Shown here: piece after piece, positions 40,401-47,666 of the stretch
Numbering within the stretch: position 1 is the first letter of the stretch
How the letters are laid out: each line of letters opens with the position of its first letter
Source of the DNA: Lentisphaerae bacterium RIFOXYA12_64_32
Lineage (GTDB): Bacteria > Verrucomicrobiota > Lentisphaeria > Oligosphaerales > YB12-FULL-65-16
Length of the DNA stretch: 64,000 nt
Direction: 5' to 3'
NCBI GenBank assembly: GCA_001803235.1
Contig: MHBL01000431.1
Coordinates: 37,293 to 101,292, forward strand
Program-made: the position numbers and the translations under genes
The notes under the pieces: model-generated
Databases searched by the model: none
Told to the model about the DNA's origin: nothing
What the model saw: the letters and a program-made list of their open reading frames with translations, nothing else

Positions 40401-41021
40401 CGGCAGTTGAAGGAGAACTTTGCGGACACCGCATTCCAGGCCCAGTGCCGCAACCTGCCCGGCAAGTACGGGACCGACACACCGGCGACCAACGCGCTGG
40501 CTGCGGAGTTCGCAAACCACATTGCCGACGTGGTCCTCGGCAGCAAAATGGAACACGGCGTGCGCCCGTACCCGGCCCTGTTCATCTTCACCGGGTGGGC
40601 GCACACGCAGGTGCCGGCGACACCGGACGGGCGTCGCGCCGGCGACACGCTCTCGTACGGCATCGGCCCCAGTTCCATTGCCACGGGCAGGACGCCGACC
40701 AGCGTCCTCGCCTCTGCCGCGCTGGCCGCGAACGACCGCTGCGCCTGTGGCAACCCGTTGCTGGTCTCGTTCAATCGCAACGACATCCATGGCGACGCAG
40801 GCCGGGCGCGGCTGCGCCAGACCATCGAGACCTACTTCCGGCTCGGCGGCTTCCACGTGCACTTCAACCTGGTCGACGCCGACCAACTCCGCGCGGCCAA
40901 GGCGAACCCGCAGGAGCACGCCGACCTGCTGGTCCGCATCAGCGGCCTCAGCGCCCAGTTCGTGACCCTCGACGAGCGGCTCCAGAACGGCCTGATCGAG
41001 CGCACCGAACAGGGACTGTAG
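37449..41021 (+). CDS. IclR-family regulator, in one open frame with GRE2 (fusion)
   Basis: From ATG 37449 the frame is open for 1190 codons. Residues 1-275 are an IclR-family regulator. The winged HTH spans about 18-80 (VRTAVRLLEVL ... SDLAREVGTNKNMTYRLLATL). The effector domain follows (YLGILDDDAVLYIEHL, YPLHCSAPGKVLLA, GLLCFAAPLRDHSGAVVGAIGTS), and a normal IclR protein would end near 275. No stop follows. The frame continues through about 150 residues encoded by palindromic repeats and then into a glycyl radical enzyme (from about residue 425). The linker has repeat-derived text such as ARTRAL and GAPASSRAL. Either a true regulator-enzyme fusion is made or the stop was lost by insertion and GRE2 starts internally. 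Confidence 0.75.
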   Translation: MKKRTTRKSVGKTKATYDVPAVRTAVRLLEVLGAAPRPLGVSDLAREVGTNKNMTYRLLATLQRQGWVAAEEPGPKYRMTLVPFKIASQPVRRMDVRDAALAPMHELHDDLGESLYLGILDDDAVLYIEHLDSRQNVRIAGRIGGRYPLHCSAPGKVLLAFADNGLFDRLAAKGFEPFTDATLCDPDLLRRELQTIREHGWALDNEEFGRGLLCFAAPLRDHSGAVVGAIGTSVTTISHTVFDLTQDIGPRVLAVAAAVSQCLGADRMPPDFGRQVKEEAYSQVRAASGSGLVVPPLGAVDLTDAAPRQPARTRALQFGLSTKLGAPASSRALGLNKSTGPLGGPLPVPTSNPDRVNAELQTWAVRHASSSAEAMGAGLFRETAIGLANLASAAERRPDSQVLWGSGGTLCPRRGPGAAPLGTDSLTPEQRARIARLRRRQDEFLLDTKARRMGSPDEARVAGEIAAAVYSTTRETAEVLRRAEFLEAFAQRAVVRVEPGECIVGSQLFNPFRPPRPEGLATNAPWFNGNIGHIVVDYGRVLRLGVCGLRNEIEAMPTATDQQRRNRDAFARSLDAFAAFIRRHAEAAAAMAGSVPDDDDLATAGDAAVSPNVAPQTSSPHPPLRADDATAIGNVRRAAPHVSDRKVEGGPGGVWTPPGRRRHSLAAAGMRQVAANCERIGAQPPETFWQALQLTWFVQVFLHAEASAVAFSFGRLDQFLWPFLERDLAAGVITLAEAEELLACFWLKCCEGDESQNLVVGGIDAQGRNAENPLSLLCLKVTRELRVWQPSVSVRTGPETSEAFWTEALQLCAAGFGMPSFFNDPVVIRALEAVGIPETRARDWGIVGCYEASPQGDCCSQTVAGQWVLPNVLLAYLDSLPSGNGPATFPTFSDGLKSFMAADFAICLQRYQQQWNAMALNQSSPFESLCLTGCTESGLTAEEGGARFSLFGVNILGLGTLVDSLHVVEQLVYGTGRVTLDALRRQLKENFADTAFQAQCRNLPGKYGTDTPATNALAAEFANHIADVVLGSKMEHGVRPYPALFIFTGWAHTQVPATPDGRRAGDTLSYGIGPSSIATGRTPTSVLASAALAANDRCACGNPLLVSFNRNDIHGDAGRARLRQTIETYFRLGGFHVHFNLVDADQLRAAKANPQEHADLLVRISGLSAQFVTLDERLQNGLIERTEQGL
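38325..38541 (+). repeat. Repeat family R5, interrupted by R4
   Basis: Two hairpin cores (CCGCCTTTAGGCGG when the insert is removed, and CCGCGTAAACGCGG) flanked by GTAGTCCCG and GGAACTACAAACC match the uninterrupted copy at about 60670-60740 read on the other strand. Confidence 0.65.
38342..38468. mobile_element. MITE-like element R4 (127 bp) with 8-bp target duplication
   Basis: The ends GGCTGTCGATTTA and its near-inverse (one mismatch) enclose the same core hairpin as R1 (38374-38398 with 38420-38444, 25 bp). The element is flanked by CCTTTAGG at 38334-38341 and 38469-38476. Removing the element and one duplication restores the R5 palindrome. Element plus duplication is 135 bp, exactly 45 codons, so the reading frame survives. 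Confidence 0.75.
38571..41021 (+). CDS. Glycyl radical enzyme (pyruvate formate-lyase family), GRE2
   Basis: If translated from ATG 38571 this gives 816 residues; GRE homology starts about 50 residues later (LTPEQRARIARLRRRQDEFL). The thiyl motif is the dehydratase-like GCYE with C475 (IVGCYEASPQGD), unlike GRE1. The glycyl radical site is G792 in VRISGLSAQFVTL. A stretch of about 65 residues (about 39236-39432) is inserted inside the N-terminal half; it is made of three DNA hairpins and keeps the frame. GRE2 is in frame with the IclR gene upstream and no stop separates them. The active substrate is unknown; a diol or sugar-derived dehydration is a possibility suggested by GCxE and context. 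Confidence 0.82.
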   Translation: MGAGLFRETAIGLANLASAAERRPDSQVLWGSGGTLCPRRGPGAAPLGTDSLTPEQRARIARLRRRQDEFLLDTKARRMGSPDEARVAGEIAAAVYSTTRETAEVLRRAEFLEAFAQRAVVRVEPGECIVGSQLFNPFRPPRPEGLATNAPWFNGNIGHIVVDYGRVLRLGVCGLRNEIEAMPTATDQQRRNRDAFARSLDAFAAFIRRHAEAAAAMAGSVPDDDDLATAGDAAVSPNVAPQTSSPHPPLRADDATAIGNVRRAAPHVSDRKVEGGPGGVWTPPGRRRHSLAAAGMRQVAANCERIGAQPPETFWQALQLTWFVQVFLHAEASAVAFSFGRLDQFLWPFLERDLAAGVITLAEAEELLACFWLKCCEGDESQNLVVGGIDAQGRNAENPLSLLCLKVTRELRVWQPSVSVRTGPETSEAFWTEALQLCAAGFGMPSFFNDPVVIRALEAVGIPETRARDWGIVGCYEASPQGDCCSQTVAGQWVLPNVLLAYLDSLPSGNGPATFPTFSDGLKSFMAADFAICLQRYQQQWNAMALNQSSPFESLCLTGCTESGLTAEEGGARFSLFGVNILGLGTLVDSLHVVEQLVYGTGRVTLDALRRQLKENFADTAFQAQCRNLPGKYGTDTPATNALAAEFANHIADVVLGSKMEHGVRPYPALFIFTGWAHTQVPATPDGRRAGDTLSYGIGPSSIATGRTPTSVLASAALAANDRCACGNPLLVSFNRNDIHGDAGRARLRQTIETYFRLGGFHVHFNLVDADQLRAAKANPQEHADLLVRISGLSAQFVTLDERLQNGLIERTEQGL
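38605..38654. repeat. 16-bp inverted repeat in the IclR-GRE2 linker
   Basis: GGACTTGCGAATCTGG (38605-38620) and CCGGATTCGCAAGTCC (38639-38654) pair with one mismatch. It lies inside the open frame. Confidence 0.75.
39236..39432. repeat. Three-hairpin insertion inside the GRE2 coding sequence
   Basis: This stretch contains a small hairpin at about 39311-39330 (atccgcc/ggcggat), a 20-bp perfect hairpin (39341-39360 with 39364-39383, 3-base loop) and a 10-bp hairpin (39398-39407 with 39418-39427). The encoded Pro/Gly/Arg-rich text lacks enzyme character, and recognisable GRE sequence resumes at AAAGMRQVAANCERIG. Boundaries are approximate. Confidence 0.7.
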
Positions 41022-41076
41022 AAGTGCTGCTCCCGCGGCCGAAAGGCATACCGCAATCTACCCGAGCGGCCGGCCG

Positions 41077-41226
41077 TGGCGTGGGACCTCCGGGACCGCG
41101 GCAGGATGCCCAGGTCCGTCCCGGACCGAGGGCCTCGGCCGGGGATCCGTCTTCGCGCGAGCAGCTTCGCCGGACAGGGCCGACCGGCGCACCTCGCTTC
41201 GGCGCGGGACGCGCCGAACCGCCGCG
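41077..41226 (+). repeat. Dispersed repeat R2, copy b (long form)
   Basis: It begins TGGCGTGGGACCTCCGGGAC, contains GGATCCGTCTTCGCGCGAGC and ends with GGACGCGCCGAACC. It lies 55 bases after the GRE2 stop. Confidence 0.85.
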
Positions 41227-41261
41227 CTCCTGCTCGCTCCACAGCCAAGACACGAGCCACG

Positions 41262-41432
41262 TAATGCGTCAGCGCCCCGCGGGCGGCAGACCGCCCGGTC
41301 ATACCAAGGTGAAACTGGCCACGACGCTTCCGGAGCCCGCGAGGACGCGGGCGCTCCAAAGTCAGCCCCCCGTTCCAGTCCCTGGAGCGCCCGCGTCCTC
41401 GCGGGCTCTGGGCGCCTTCAGTTTCATGGGAG
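41262..41432 (+). repeat. Dispersed repeat R1, full copy b (171 bp)
   Basis: It aligns with 30726-30897 almost without gaps. Hairpin 1 is GGGCGG-caga-CCGCCC (41281-41296); hairpin 2 is 41333-41358 with 41383-41408 (26 bp perfect). It has the same loop, with gtgcc replaced by gttcc, and the same end TTCAGTTTCATGGGAG. Confidence 0.88.
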
Positions 41433-41770
41433 TGGCGGGTGGAAAACGCGCCGCGACGGGCATCCGAGCCGCGACTGTGAGGGAGCGGTCTCCGGGAGGC
41501 CGCTTGCTCACACGCACGGCTCGGATAGACGTCCACCCGCGACGGACGCATTACCGCGCCGCCTTCTCCGAGGGCTGGAAATGACCGAGACTCTCGGCTA
41601 CAGTGTCTGGACACAATACGCGATCCAGGCATCGCGAGGACGGGGCGCGAACGCCAGCGCAAATCCCCGCAGGGCGGCGACACGAGACGCGCCGTGGAGC
41701 GCTCAGATCACCGTCCTGGCCGTCTCGTCCTCTGCGAGGGCTGGCGCGCCAACCGAGCGGGTCACACCAG

Positions 41771-42139
41771 ATGTCACACACCACTCCCCAACCGGCTTCT
41801 GCCACGCGACCGATCTCGGCCACGTTCCTGGACTTCGCCACGCCCCTGTTGCGCGCGCTGAGCCCACAGGCGAGCAAGGATGACGCCGAGGCGGCCCTGA
41901 AGATCGCCTTCACGGTCTGGAATTTTGTCGTCCTCGACGTGTTGCACGGCAACCATGAATACGTGGCCATGATCCGCCAGTCAACCGCGGGGGAACCGGC
42001 CTCCGCGGCGGTGGTTGAACAGATGATCGCGCGCAAGCAGGCCCTGTTCGCGGACGACCACCGACTGCTCGGGAAGTACAGCCTCACGCGCAAGCACGGC
42101 GAGTGGCGGCTGCGGGTCGAGGAAGGGACCGCACGATGA
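41771..42139 (+). CDS. Hypothetical protein coupled to an AraC regulator
   Basis: This 122-residue protein has a poorly conserved start, then the segment FTVWNFVVLDVLHGNHEYVAM and a basic C-terminus (LARKQ-like, YSLTRKHGEWRLRVEEG). I do not recognise a family; it is soluble and probably helical. The ATG at 41771 is tentative, since the frame is open further upstream to 41603. Its TGA overlaps the ATG of the AraC-family gene by four bases, so the two products are translationally coupled and a regulatory link is likely. Confidence 0.55.
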   Translation: MSHTTPQPASATRPISATFLDFATPLLRALSPQASKDDAEAALKIAFTVWNFVVLDVLHGNHEYVAMIRQSTAGEPASAAVVEQMIARKQALFADDHRLLGKYSLTRKHGEWRLRVEEGTAR

Positions 42140-43041
42140 GCACGGCGCTGCCCGCGTTGCACCGGCAGCACCCTGACCAGGCCGACATCCAGGCGGGGAC
42201 GGTGCGCCGGCAACCGGTGACGGAACTGCCGGCCGGAATTGCGCCGGTGTTCGAGCGCCTGGGCGTGGCCGAACGCCTCACCGCCGGCGGCGTGCCGCCG
42301 CACCGGCACGCGAACCACGAAGTCATCCTGGTCGACATGGGCACGTACCGTTGCCGGGTCAACGACACACCCATGACGCTGATCCCGGGCCAGGGCGTGG
42401 TGGTGAAACCGGGCGACCGGCACGAAGACATCTTCAACGGGCCGGTGCGCTACTTCGGACTGTGCTTCAACCTGGCGGAGGACGGCCAGACCCCGCCGCC
42501 GCCCATCTTCCTGCCCGGGATCACCCCGGAACTGCAGCGGTTCGCCGTGGAACTGGAGAGTTTCTGGCCGGTCGTCTGCAGCATCCAGCGCGAGGCCGAG
42601 CACCCGGACCCGGTCTCGGGCCACGTGCAGGACGCGCTGGTGCTGACGTTTTTCTGGCGCATGATCCGCGCCCTGCCACGCGCTGGGATCAACCCGATAT
42701 TCCTCGATGTCTCCAGCGGCCAGACCTTTCCCGCGCAAGTCCTGCGGCTGTTCCAGGAACACCTCGACTCCGACCTGAGTGTAGCCGAGATGGCGGCCCG
42801 GCTGAGCCTGAGCGAGAGCACGTTTGCGCACCGTTGCGCCGACCTGCTCGGGCTGCCGCCGCGCAAGGCCTTCCTCAAGTGCAAGATGGAACGGGCGCAG
42901 TACCTGCTGTGCTACACCGCGCTGCCGGTCAAGGAGATTGCCGCCCTGCTCGGGTTCGCGGACCCGTTTTCCTTCTCGCGCACCTTCCGGAAGGTCTGGA
43001 ACGAGTCGCCGTCCGGCTGGCGCCGCCGCCACGCCCGCTGA
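42136..43041 (+). CDS. AraC-family transcriptional regulator 1
   Basis: This 301-residue protein has an N-terminal cupin-like sensor (HRHANHEVILVDMGTYRCRV, PGQGVVVKPGDRHEDIF). It ends in a C-terminal AraC DNA-binding domain of two helix-turn-helix motifs (LSVAEMAARLSLSESTFAHRC and LPVKEIAALLGFADPFSFSR, then FRKVWNESPSGWRRR). The sensor suits a small sugar or sugar acid. Its start is coupled to the upstream hypothetical gene. The genes downstream on the same strand (isomerase-like, oxidoreductase) are possible targets. The complete two-HTH signature is intact. Confidence 0.92.
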   Translation: MSTALPALHRQHPDQADIQAGTVRRQPVTELPAGIAPVFERLGVAERLTAGGVPPHRHANHEVILVDMGTYRCRVNDTPMTLIPGQGVVVKPGDRHEDIFNGPVRYFGLCFNLAEDGQTPPPPIFLPGITPELQRFAVELESFWPVVCSIQREAEHPDPVSGHVQDALVLTFFWRMIRALPRAGINPIFLDVSSGQTFPAQVLRLFQEHLDSDLSVAEMAARLSLSESTFAHRCADLLGLPPRKAFLKCKMERAQYLLCYTALPVKEIAALLGFADPFSFSRTFRKVWNESPSGWRRRHAR

Positions 43042-43171
43042 ATCTGCTATGCCTTTTGCAGTTCCAGCCATTCCCCGTTGCCCCGCCTCACTGTAGTGTA
43101 AGCGTTAGGCTGTAGGCAAGACCACGCGAGGCTCGAGGGTTTGAACGGGCTGGTGAATACGGCCTTTCGAC

Positions 43172-43251
43172 AGTACTGCGGGCGGCCCTCCGCCCGCCAT
43201 CCGGGGTGCTACGAGCGTGCCGAGAAGCGGGCGGGGGCCGCCCGCAGTACT
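43172..43251. repeat. Inverted repeat with 16-bp arms
   Basis: AGTACTGCGGGCGGCC (43172-43187) and its perfect inverse (43236-43251) enclose 48 bases with further nested complementarity (ccgcccgcc/gcgggcgg). It lies upstream of the isomerase-like gene. Confidence 0.8.
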
Positions 43252-43314
43252 TTCAGAAGGTGGCCGATCCTGATCCGCTTATTGCACAGGTAGCAGAAAC
43301 AGGAGGAACGCTCG

Positions 43315-44184
43315 ATGAGCAAGACCCGTACAGGCGGTTTCCCCGTCGGATTCCGGCGCGGCGGCACGGCCTGGCAAAAGGACCTGAACAGCCTGATCGC
43401 TTTCGCGCGCCAGGCAGGCCTGGAGTTCATTGACCTGAACCGGGATGCCGACACGGCCGGCAAGACGGTCGCCGAGGCCGGATTCCGGCTCGGTTCGGTC
43501 GACCTGCCCGACTGGACCGGGCTCGCGTCGGCGGACAAGGCGAAGCGCGACAAGGCGGCGGCCGTCAACTCCCAGTACATCCGCGCCTGCGCCGCGCTGG
43601 GCACCAAGTGCTTCTTTGTCGCCGTCATGGCCGAGGACGCGGCCACGCCGCGCGCCGAGAGCTACAAGTATGCCGTGGAAGGCTACGGCGCACTGGCGCC
43701 CGCCCTGGAGCAGACCGGGTCGTGGGTGGTCATGGAAGGCTGGCCGGGGCCGACCGTGTTCGTGACCACGCCGGAGACGTACCGGGCGTTCCTGCGCGAC
43801 TGCCCGGCGCGCATGGCGGTCAACTACGACCCGTCGCACCTGATCCGCATGGGGATCGACCCGATCCGGTTCCTGCGCGAGTTCGCGCCGCAGGTCCGGC
43901 ACGTGCACGCCAAGGATACGGAGGTCTATCCCGAAGCCATCTACGAGTTCGGGTATCAAACTCCGGCCCTGTTTGCCAAGGGCCACGGCTACGGCGGCCA
44001 CGCCTGGCGTTACACCATCCCCGGCCACGGACAGATGCGCTGGAAGGAAGCGTTCAGCATTCTGCGCGATGCCGGCTACCAGGGCGGCATCAGCATCGAA
44101 CTGGAGGATGAAAATTTCAACGGCACCGAAGCGGGCGAAAAGGAAGCCCTGACCTGGAGCTGCCGGTTCCTGGCCAGTTGCTGA
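43315..44184 (+). CDS. Sugar phosphate isomerase/epimerase-like TIM-barrel protein
   Basis: This 289-residue protein belongs to the xylose isomerase-like TIM-barrel group. Conserved metal/substrate positions can be read near the strand ends: VMEGWPG, VNYDPSHLIRMG, VRHVHAKDTEV and ISIELEDENF, giving Glu, Asp, His and Glu ligands. It would isomerise or epimerise a sugar, sugar acid or polyol; the exact substrate cannot be told. AGGAGG lies 8 bases before the ATG at 43315. It precedes the Gfo/Idh/MocA oxidoreductase by 263 bases on the same strand, a common pairing in inositol and sugar-acid pathways. Confidence 0.85.
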   Translation: MSKTRTGGFPVGFRRGGTAWQKDLNSLIAFARQAGLEFIDLNRDADTAGKTVAEAGFRLGSVDLPDWTGLASADKAKRDKAAAVNSQYIRACAALGTKCFFVAVMAEDAATPRAESYKYAVEGYGALAPALEQTGSWVVMEGWPGPTVFVTTPETYRAFLRDCPARMAVNYDPSHLIRMGIDPIRFLREFAPQVRHVHAKDTEVYPEAIYEFGYQTPALFAKGHGYGGHAWRYTIPGHGQMRWKEAFSILRDAGYQGGISIELEDENFNGTEAGEKEALTWSCRFLASC

Positions 44185-44447
44185 CCCTGCTGGGCCAGCG
44201 CGCGGCACGCGAAACAGCGTTGGCCGCGGAGAACAGCGTCAGCGAAACCCGCAGAATCAGGCCCGCCGCGAGGCGACCCCTGACTTGCCCTGAAGGGGCG
44301 ACGTATACCAGCCCAAGGCAGCGCGACAGCGACACCCTGGGGCTCGTGTCGACCGGTGGCGAACGGTTGCCAGCACGGGTCCGATTCAATAGATGGTCTT
44401 GAACCCCTGAACCTTTGAACCTGAGTCCCCAAACGGAGGTTTTTCCC

Positions 44448-45440
44448 ATGTCGAAGATTCGTGTTGCGTTCCTGGGTTGTGGCGGAATTGCCGGCAAGCA
44501 TGTGCGGTCGCTGAAGGCCAAGTCCGAAGTGCAGATTGTGGCCGGCTGCGATGTGTCGCCGGAAGTCGTGAACGGGTTCATCGACCGGACCATGCCGGAC
44601 GTCAAGCCGCGCCCGGCGGTGTTCACGGCCGCCGCGGAGATGTACGACAAGAGCAAGCCGGACGCGGTGGTGATCTGCACACCGCATACGCAGCACTTTG
44701 ACCAAGGCATGCAGGCGCTGGCCGCCGGCTGCCACGTGCTGATGGAGAAACCGATGGTCACCGCGTCGGCGGACGCCTGGAAGCTCAAGGAAAAGGTGGA
44801 GCAGACCGGCAAGGTCTTCATCATCGGCTACAACACGCCCTGCTCGCCGGAGTTCTTCTACCTGCGCGAGCAGATCCGGAAGCAGACGTTCGGCAAGCTG
44901 GAGATGGTCAACGGGTATCTGTCGCAGGGCTGGCTGAAGGCGACGATCGGCAAGTGGCGGCAGGACCCGGCACTGTCCGGCGGCGGCCAGGCTTACGACA
45001 GCGGTGCGCACCTGCTGAACAGCCTGTGCTGGTCCGTCGAGTCGCGACCCGCCGAGGTCTACGCCATGATCGACAACTGCGGCTCGAAAGTTGACATCAA
45101 CTCCGTGCTGGTCATCAAGTTCCAGAACAATGTGATGGCCAGCATCTGCGTCAGCGGCAACTGTCCGTCGGCCGGTTCGCACATGGCCTTCGTGTTCGAC
45201 AACGGTCGCGTCGAGATCGATCCGTGGAGCGCGGGCTGGATCAACGTGTTTGCCGGCGCGAACAAGGTCAAGTACCCGCCCATCACGGGCAACGCCTGCG
45301 AACCGGCAGACAACTTTGTCGACGCGGTGCTCGGCCGTAACCAGGCCCGCACCAACCCGATGAACGGCATCATCCAAAGCGAACTGATGGATGCCATTTA
45401 CGAGTCGGCAAAGACCGGCCGCCCGGCGCGCGCGAAGTAG
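44448..45440 (+). CDS. Gfo/Idh/MocA-family oxidoreductase
   Basis: This 330-residue NAD(P)-dependent dehydrogenase has a Rossmann start (VAFLGCGGIAGKH) and the EKP motif (MEKPMVTA). Its C-terminal sugar-binding domain holds GGGQAYDSGAHLLNSLCW. This family oxidises or reduces sugars, inositols or their lactones at a secondary hydroxyl. GGAGG lies eight bases before ATG 44448. The isomerase-like gene upstream suggests a shared pathway. No N-terminal Tat signal is seen, so the enzyme is cytoplasmic. A copy of repeat R2 follows about 105 bases after its stop. Confidence 0.9.
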   Translation: MSKIRVAFLGCGGIAGKHVRSLKAKSEVQIVAGCDVSPEVVNGFIDRTMPDVKPRPAVFTAAAEMYDKSKPDAVVICTPHTQHFDQGMQALAAGCHVLMEKPMVTASADAWKLKEKVEQTGKVFIIGYNTPCSPEFFYLREQIRKQTFGKLEMVNGYLSQGWLKATIGKWRQDPALSGGGQAYDSGAHLLNSLCWSVESRPAEVYAMIDNCGSKVDINSVLVIKFQNNVMASICVSGNCPSAGSHMAFVFDNGRVEIDPWSAGWINVFAGANKVKYPPITGNACEPADNFVDAVLGRNQARTNPMNGIIQSELMDAIYESAKTGRPARAK

Positions 45441-45544
45441 GGGACCGTCATTGCGCTAACGTGTTCGGGCGCTGTAATGTCGGCCTCTTCGGCCGATCTC
45501 GGGACCTTGTGGTTCGCCGCAGCGGACAGCGCGCGGAGTGGCAG

Positions 45545-45663
45545 TGGCGCGGGACCTCTGGGACCGCAGTATGGTATCTCGGGCCGGTCCCCGGCCGAGG
45601 GCCTCGGCCGGGGACCGGCCGGCGCACCCCGCTTCGGCGCGGGACGCACCGAGCCACTGCGCG
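45545..45663 (+). repeat. Dispersed repeat R2, copy c (short form)
   Basis: It begins TGGCGCGGGACCTCTGGGAC and ends GAGCCACTGCGC. It lies between the stops of the oxidoreductase and of the convergent YiiX-like gene. Confidence 0.85.
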
Positions 45664-45741
45664 TTCGGTCGCGTCTTGGTCGGGGCAAGCCGCCTGTCCA
45701 CAAGGCTCAAGGCTGGATCTGCCGGCACAGGTCGATGGATG

Positions 45742-47364
45742 TCACTTCCCGCCCTGGCGACCGCCGAACGGGAGCCACTTCCACGGCCGTTTGGCGCTTG
45801 ACGCCTCGGGCTCCGCCGTGGCCATGAGCTGCCCCATGAGTTGTTCCGGCTGCTGCTCGATCTTCTGCCCGTCGTGGTAGAACAGCACGAGTTGCAGCGG
45901 GCCGTTGTTCAGGGCCTTTTCGGCGACGTTGTCCGGGCTGATCGTGTACCGACCGAGGGTACGGCCGGTCGGCCAGGTGAATTCGGTGAACACGGCGTAG
46001 ACCAGCTCGGAGCAGACGATCCTATCCGGAGTCTCGACGTCGAAGTTGAAGTCGTAGGCCTTACCCACCTGACGCAGGGCGAGCAGGACCCGATTCCGGG
46101 TGGTGTCGCGCGCCGCGGCAGGGTCGCGCAGCACGGCCAGGTCGTCAATGTTGAGGAAGTGCTCGGCCGAGTTCATGGTGACACCGCTGCGCAGCGCCTC
46201 CACGATGCTGCGGCTGTCCCGGATGGCGGCCTGGTAGGGCTGCACCACCGGGTCGTCCCACAGGCCCAGGTCGCGCAGGTCTGTCTCGGTGCCGACCCAG
46301 GTGGCGGCGTGGCCCCAGTGGCCGGGAATGAACGTGTCGGTGAGGCGAAACGGCGTCTTCTCCAGCAGGATGTCGCCCGGACGCAAGGTCTGCTGAAGAA
46401 GCTTGGCAACGGCCGCATCGCCGAACAGCTTGCCTTTGCGCAGTTCCACCAGCCCGACCGTGTTGCCGAAGAACAGACTGAGCGAGTTCATGGACGTGTC
46501 GCCCAGCCACCGCAAGTCGTCGCCGGCCATGACGGTGCGCTGGCCGGCCTGGTCCAGAACACCCTGCGACGAAGCGGCCACGCCGTGACGCACCAGTTCG
46601 CGTGCTGGGCTTTGGGCAATGAGCTCCTGCAGGTAGCGCAGGTTGGGTTCGCCGCCGTACCGGGCCGCGGTGGCGAACTGGTTGATCTCGCAGAACCGCA
46701 ACTCCTCGCCGACCCGGACCCGGTTGCTGACCGACAGGAACTCCGCCGTCACCTGGCCCAGCAGGTCCTTGCGGTTCGCGTACGCCGCGTCGCCCTGGTT
46801 GAGGACACGCCGGATCTTCGCATCCTCGGCCAGTATGGCGACATGCAGCCGGTAGGTGTCGTAGAGAAACAGCGATCCGGCGAGCGAGAGCATGGCGCCT
46901 TTGGTGCGCAGGGGCATCGGCAGTTCGGCAAACCCGGCGTCTGAGCTCTCGCGCGGCGACAGTGTGCTCCACAGAGCGTGGATGTCCACCACCGCAAAGA
47001 TGCGACGCATGAGTGCGGCGCCGGCGCCGATCCCCTGGTTGAGCCGGTCCAGATCGGCGCCACTGAGCGGCTGGTCGGCCCGGATCTTTTCGTGCAACTC
47101 CCGGCCCATTGCGGTCATGCGCTCGCGGAAGACCATGCCTTCCTCGATGAGCGCCTGGAAGGCCTGGATGTCGGCGTCCAAGTCTGCCTCGAGCCGGTCC
47201 AGGTCGCCGTGTGCGGTCGTCAGCTTCTCCATGAACTGGCGGCGAGCCGTGCTCTCGCGCAGTCGCAGTTCCGCCTCGTCGGCGCGCGGCGCGGCCAGCG
47301 TCAGCAGCAACCCGACCAGCAACGGCAAACCCCGTCGCGCAAACTCCGTTAATCGCTGCATCAT
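45742..47364 (-). CDS. YiiX/YebB-like permuted NlpC/P60-type cysteine hydrolase, exported
   Basis: This 540-residue protein begins with a signal peptide-like stretch (RRGLPLLVGLLLTLAAPRAD), followed by a helical region of about 270 residues. It ends in a permuted papain-like domain with the catalytic histidine in HWGHAATWVG and cysteine in VCSELVYAVF, the reversed order known from YiiX/YebB proteins. The enzyme probably cleaves an amide or ester bond in the envelope. The first possible start giving a clean signal peptide is ATG 47364; the open frame to 47502 is repeat-derived (GAPASSRAG). It is the only minus-strand gene between the GH38 and GH95 clusters. Confidence 0.75.
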   Translation of the reverse strand: MMQRLTEFARRGLPLLVGLLLTLAAPRADEAELRLRESTARRQFMEKLTTAHGDLDRLEADLDADIQAFQALIEEGMVFRERMTAMGRELHEKIRADQPLSGADLDRLNQGIGAGAALMRRIFAVVDIHALWSTLSPRESSDAGFAELPMPLRTKGAMLSLAGSLFLYDTYRLHVAILAEDAKIRRVLNQGDAAYANRKDLLGQVTAEFLSVSNRVRVGEELRFCEINQFATAARYGGEPNLRYLQELIAQSPARELVRHGVAASSQGVLDQAGQRTVMAGDDLRWLGDTSMNSLSLFFGNTVGLVELRKGKLFGDAAVAKLLQQTLRPGDILLEKTPFRLTDTFIPGHWGHAATWVGTETDLRDLGLWDDPVVQPYQAAIRDSRSIVEALRSGVTMNSAEHFLNIDDLAVLRDPAAARDTTRNRVLLALRQVGKAYDFNFDVETPDRIVCSELVYAVFTEFTWPTGRTLGRYTISPDNVAEKALNNGPLQLVLFYHDGQKIEQQPEQLMGQLMATAEPEASSAKRPWKWLPFGGRQGGK

Positions 47365-47464
47365 GTGTGCCCCCAGTGCTACCCAACTTGGGCGATGTGG
47401 CCATGAGAAAAGGCGTGAGGGCCTGCCGTATTGCCGAGTGCGACACCACGCACCCCCCAAGCCG

Positions 47465-47666
47465 GCCCGCGAGGACGCGGGCGCTCCAAAGAGCCGTCTC
47501 ACCGGAGCCGGTCTCCTGGCCTCAGTTGGGTGTCATTCTGCGAGACCGTCCGTCACCAAGATCCGGATAGTTACCATATGCGGCCCTGCGGACACCGCAA
47601 CCGCGGGTGGGGCGGGTGATACGCCGGCTGCCTGCGTGCCCCTGGAGCGCCCGCGTCCTCGCGGGC
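47465..47666. repeat. R1-type hairpin arms split by 154 bp
   Basis: The arms 47465-47488 and 47643-47666 are the same 24-bp inverted repeat as R1 hairpin 2, but 154 bases lie between them instead of 24. A further single arm lies at 47771-47797, near agagtttcatgggcg at 47697-47711, which resembles the R1 end. Confidence 0.7.

Noticed and set aside
39276..40919. A 547-codon minus-strand frame opposite GRE2
   Set aside because: It lies antisense to conserved GRE motifs and has a compositional rather than protein-like pattern.
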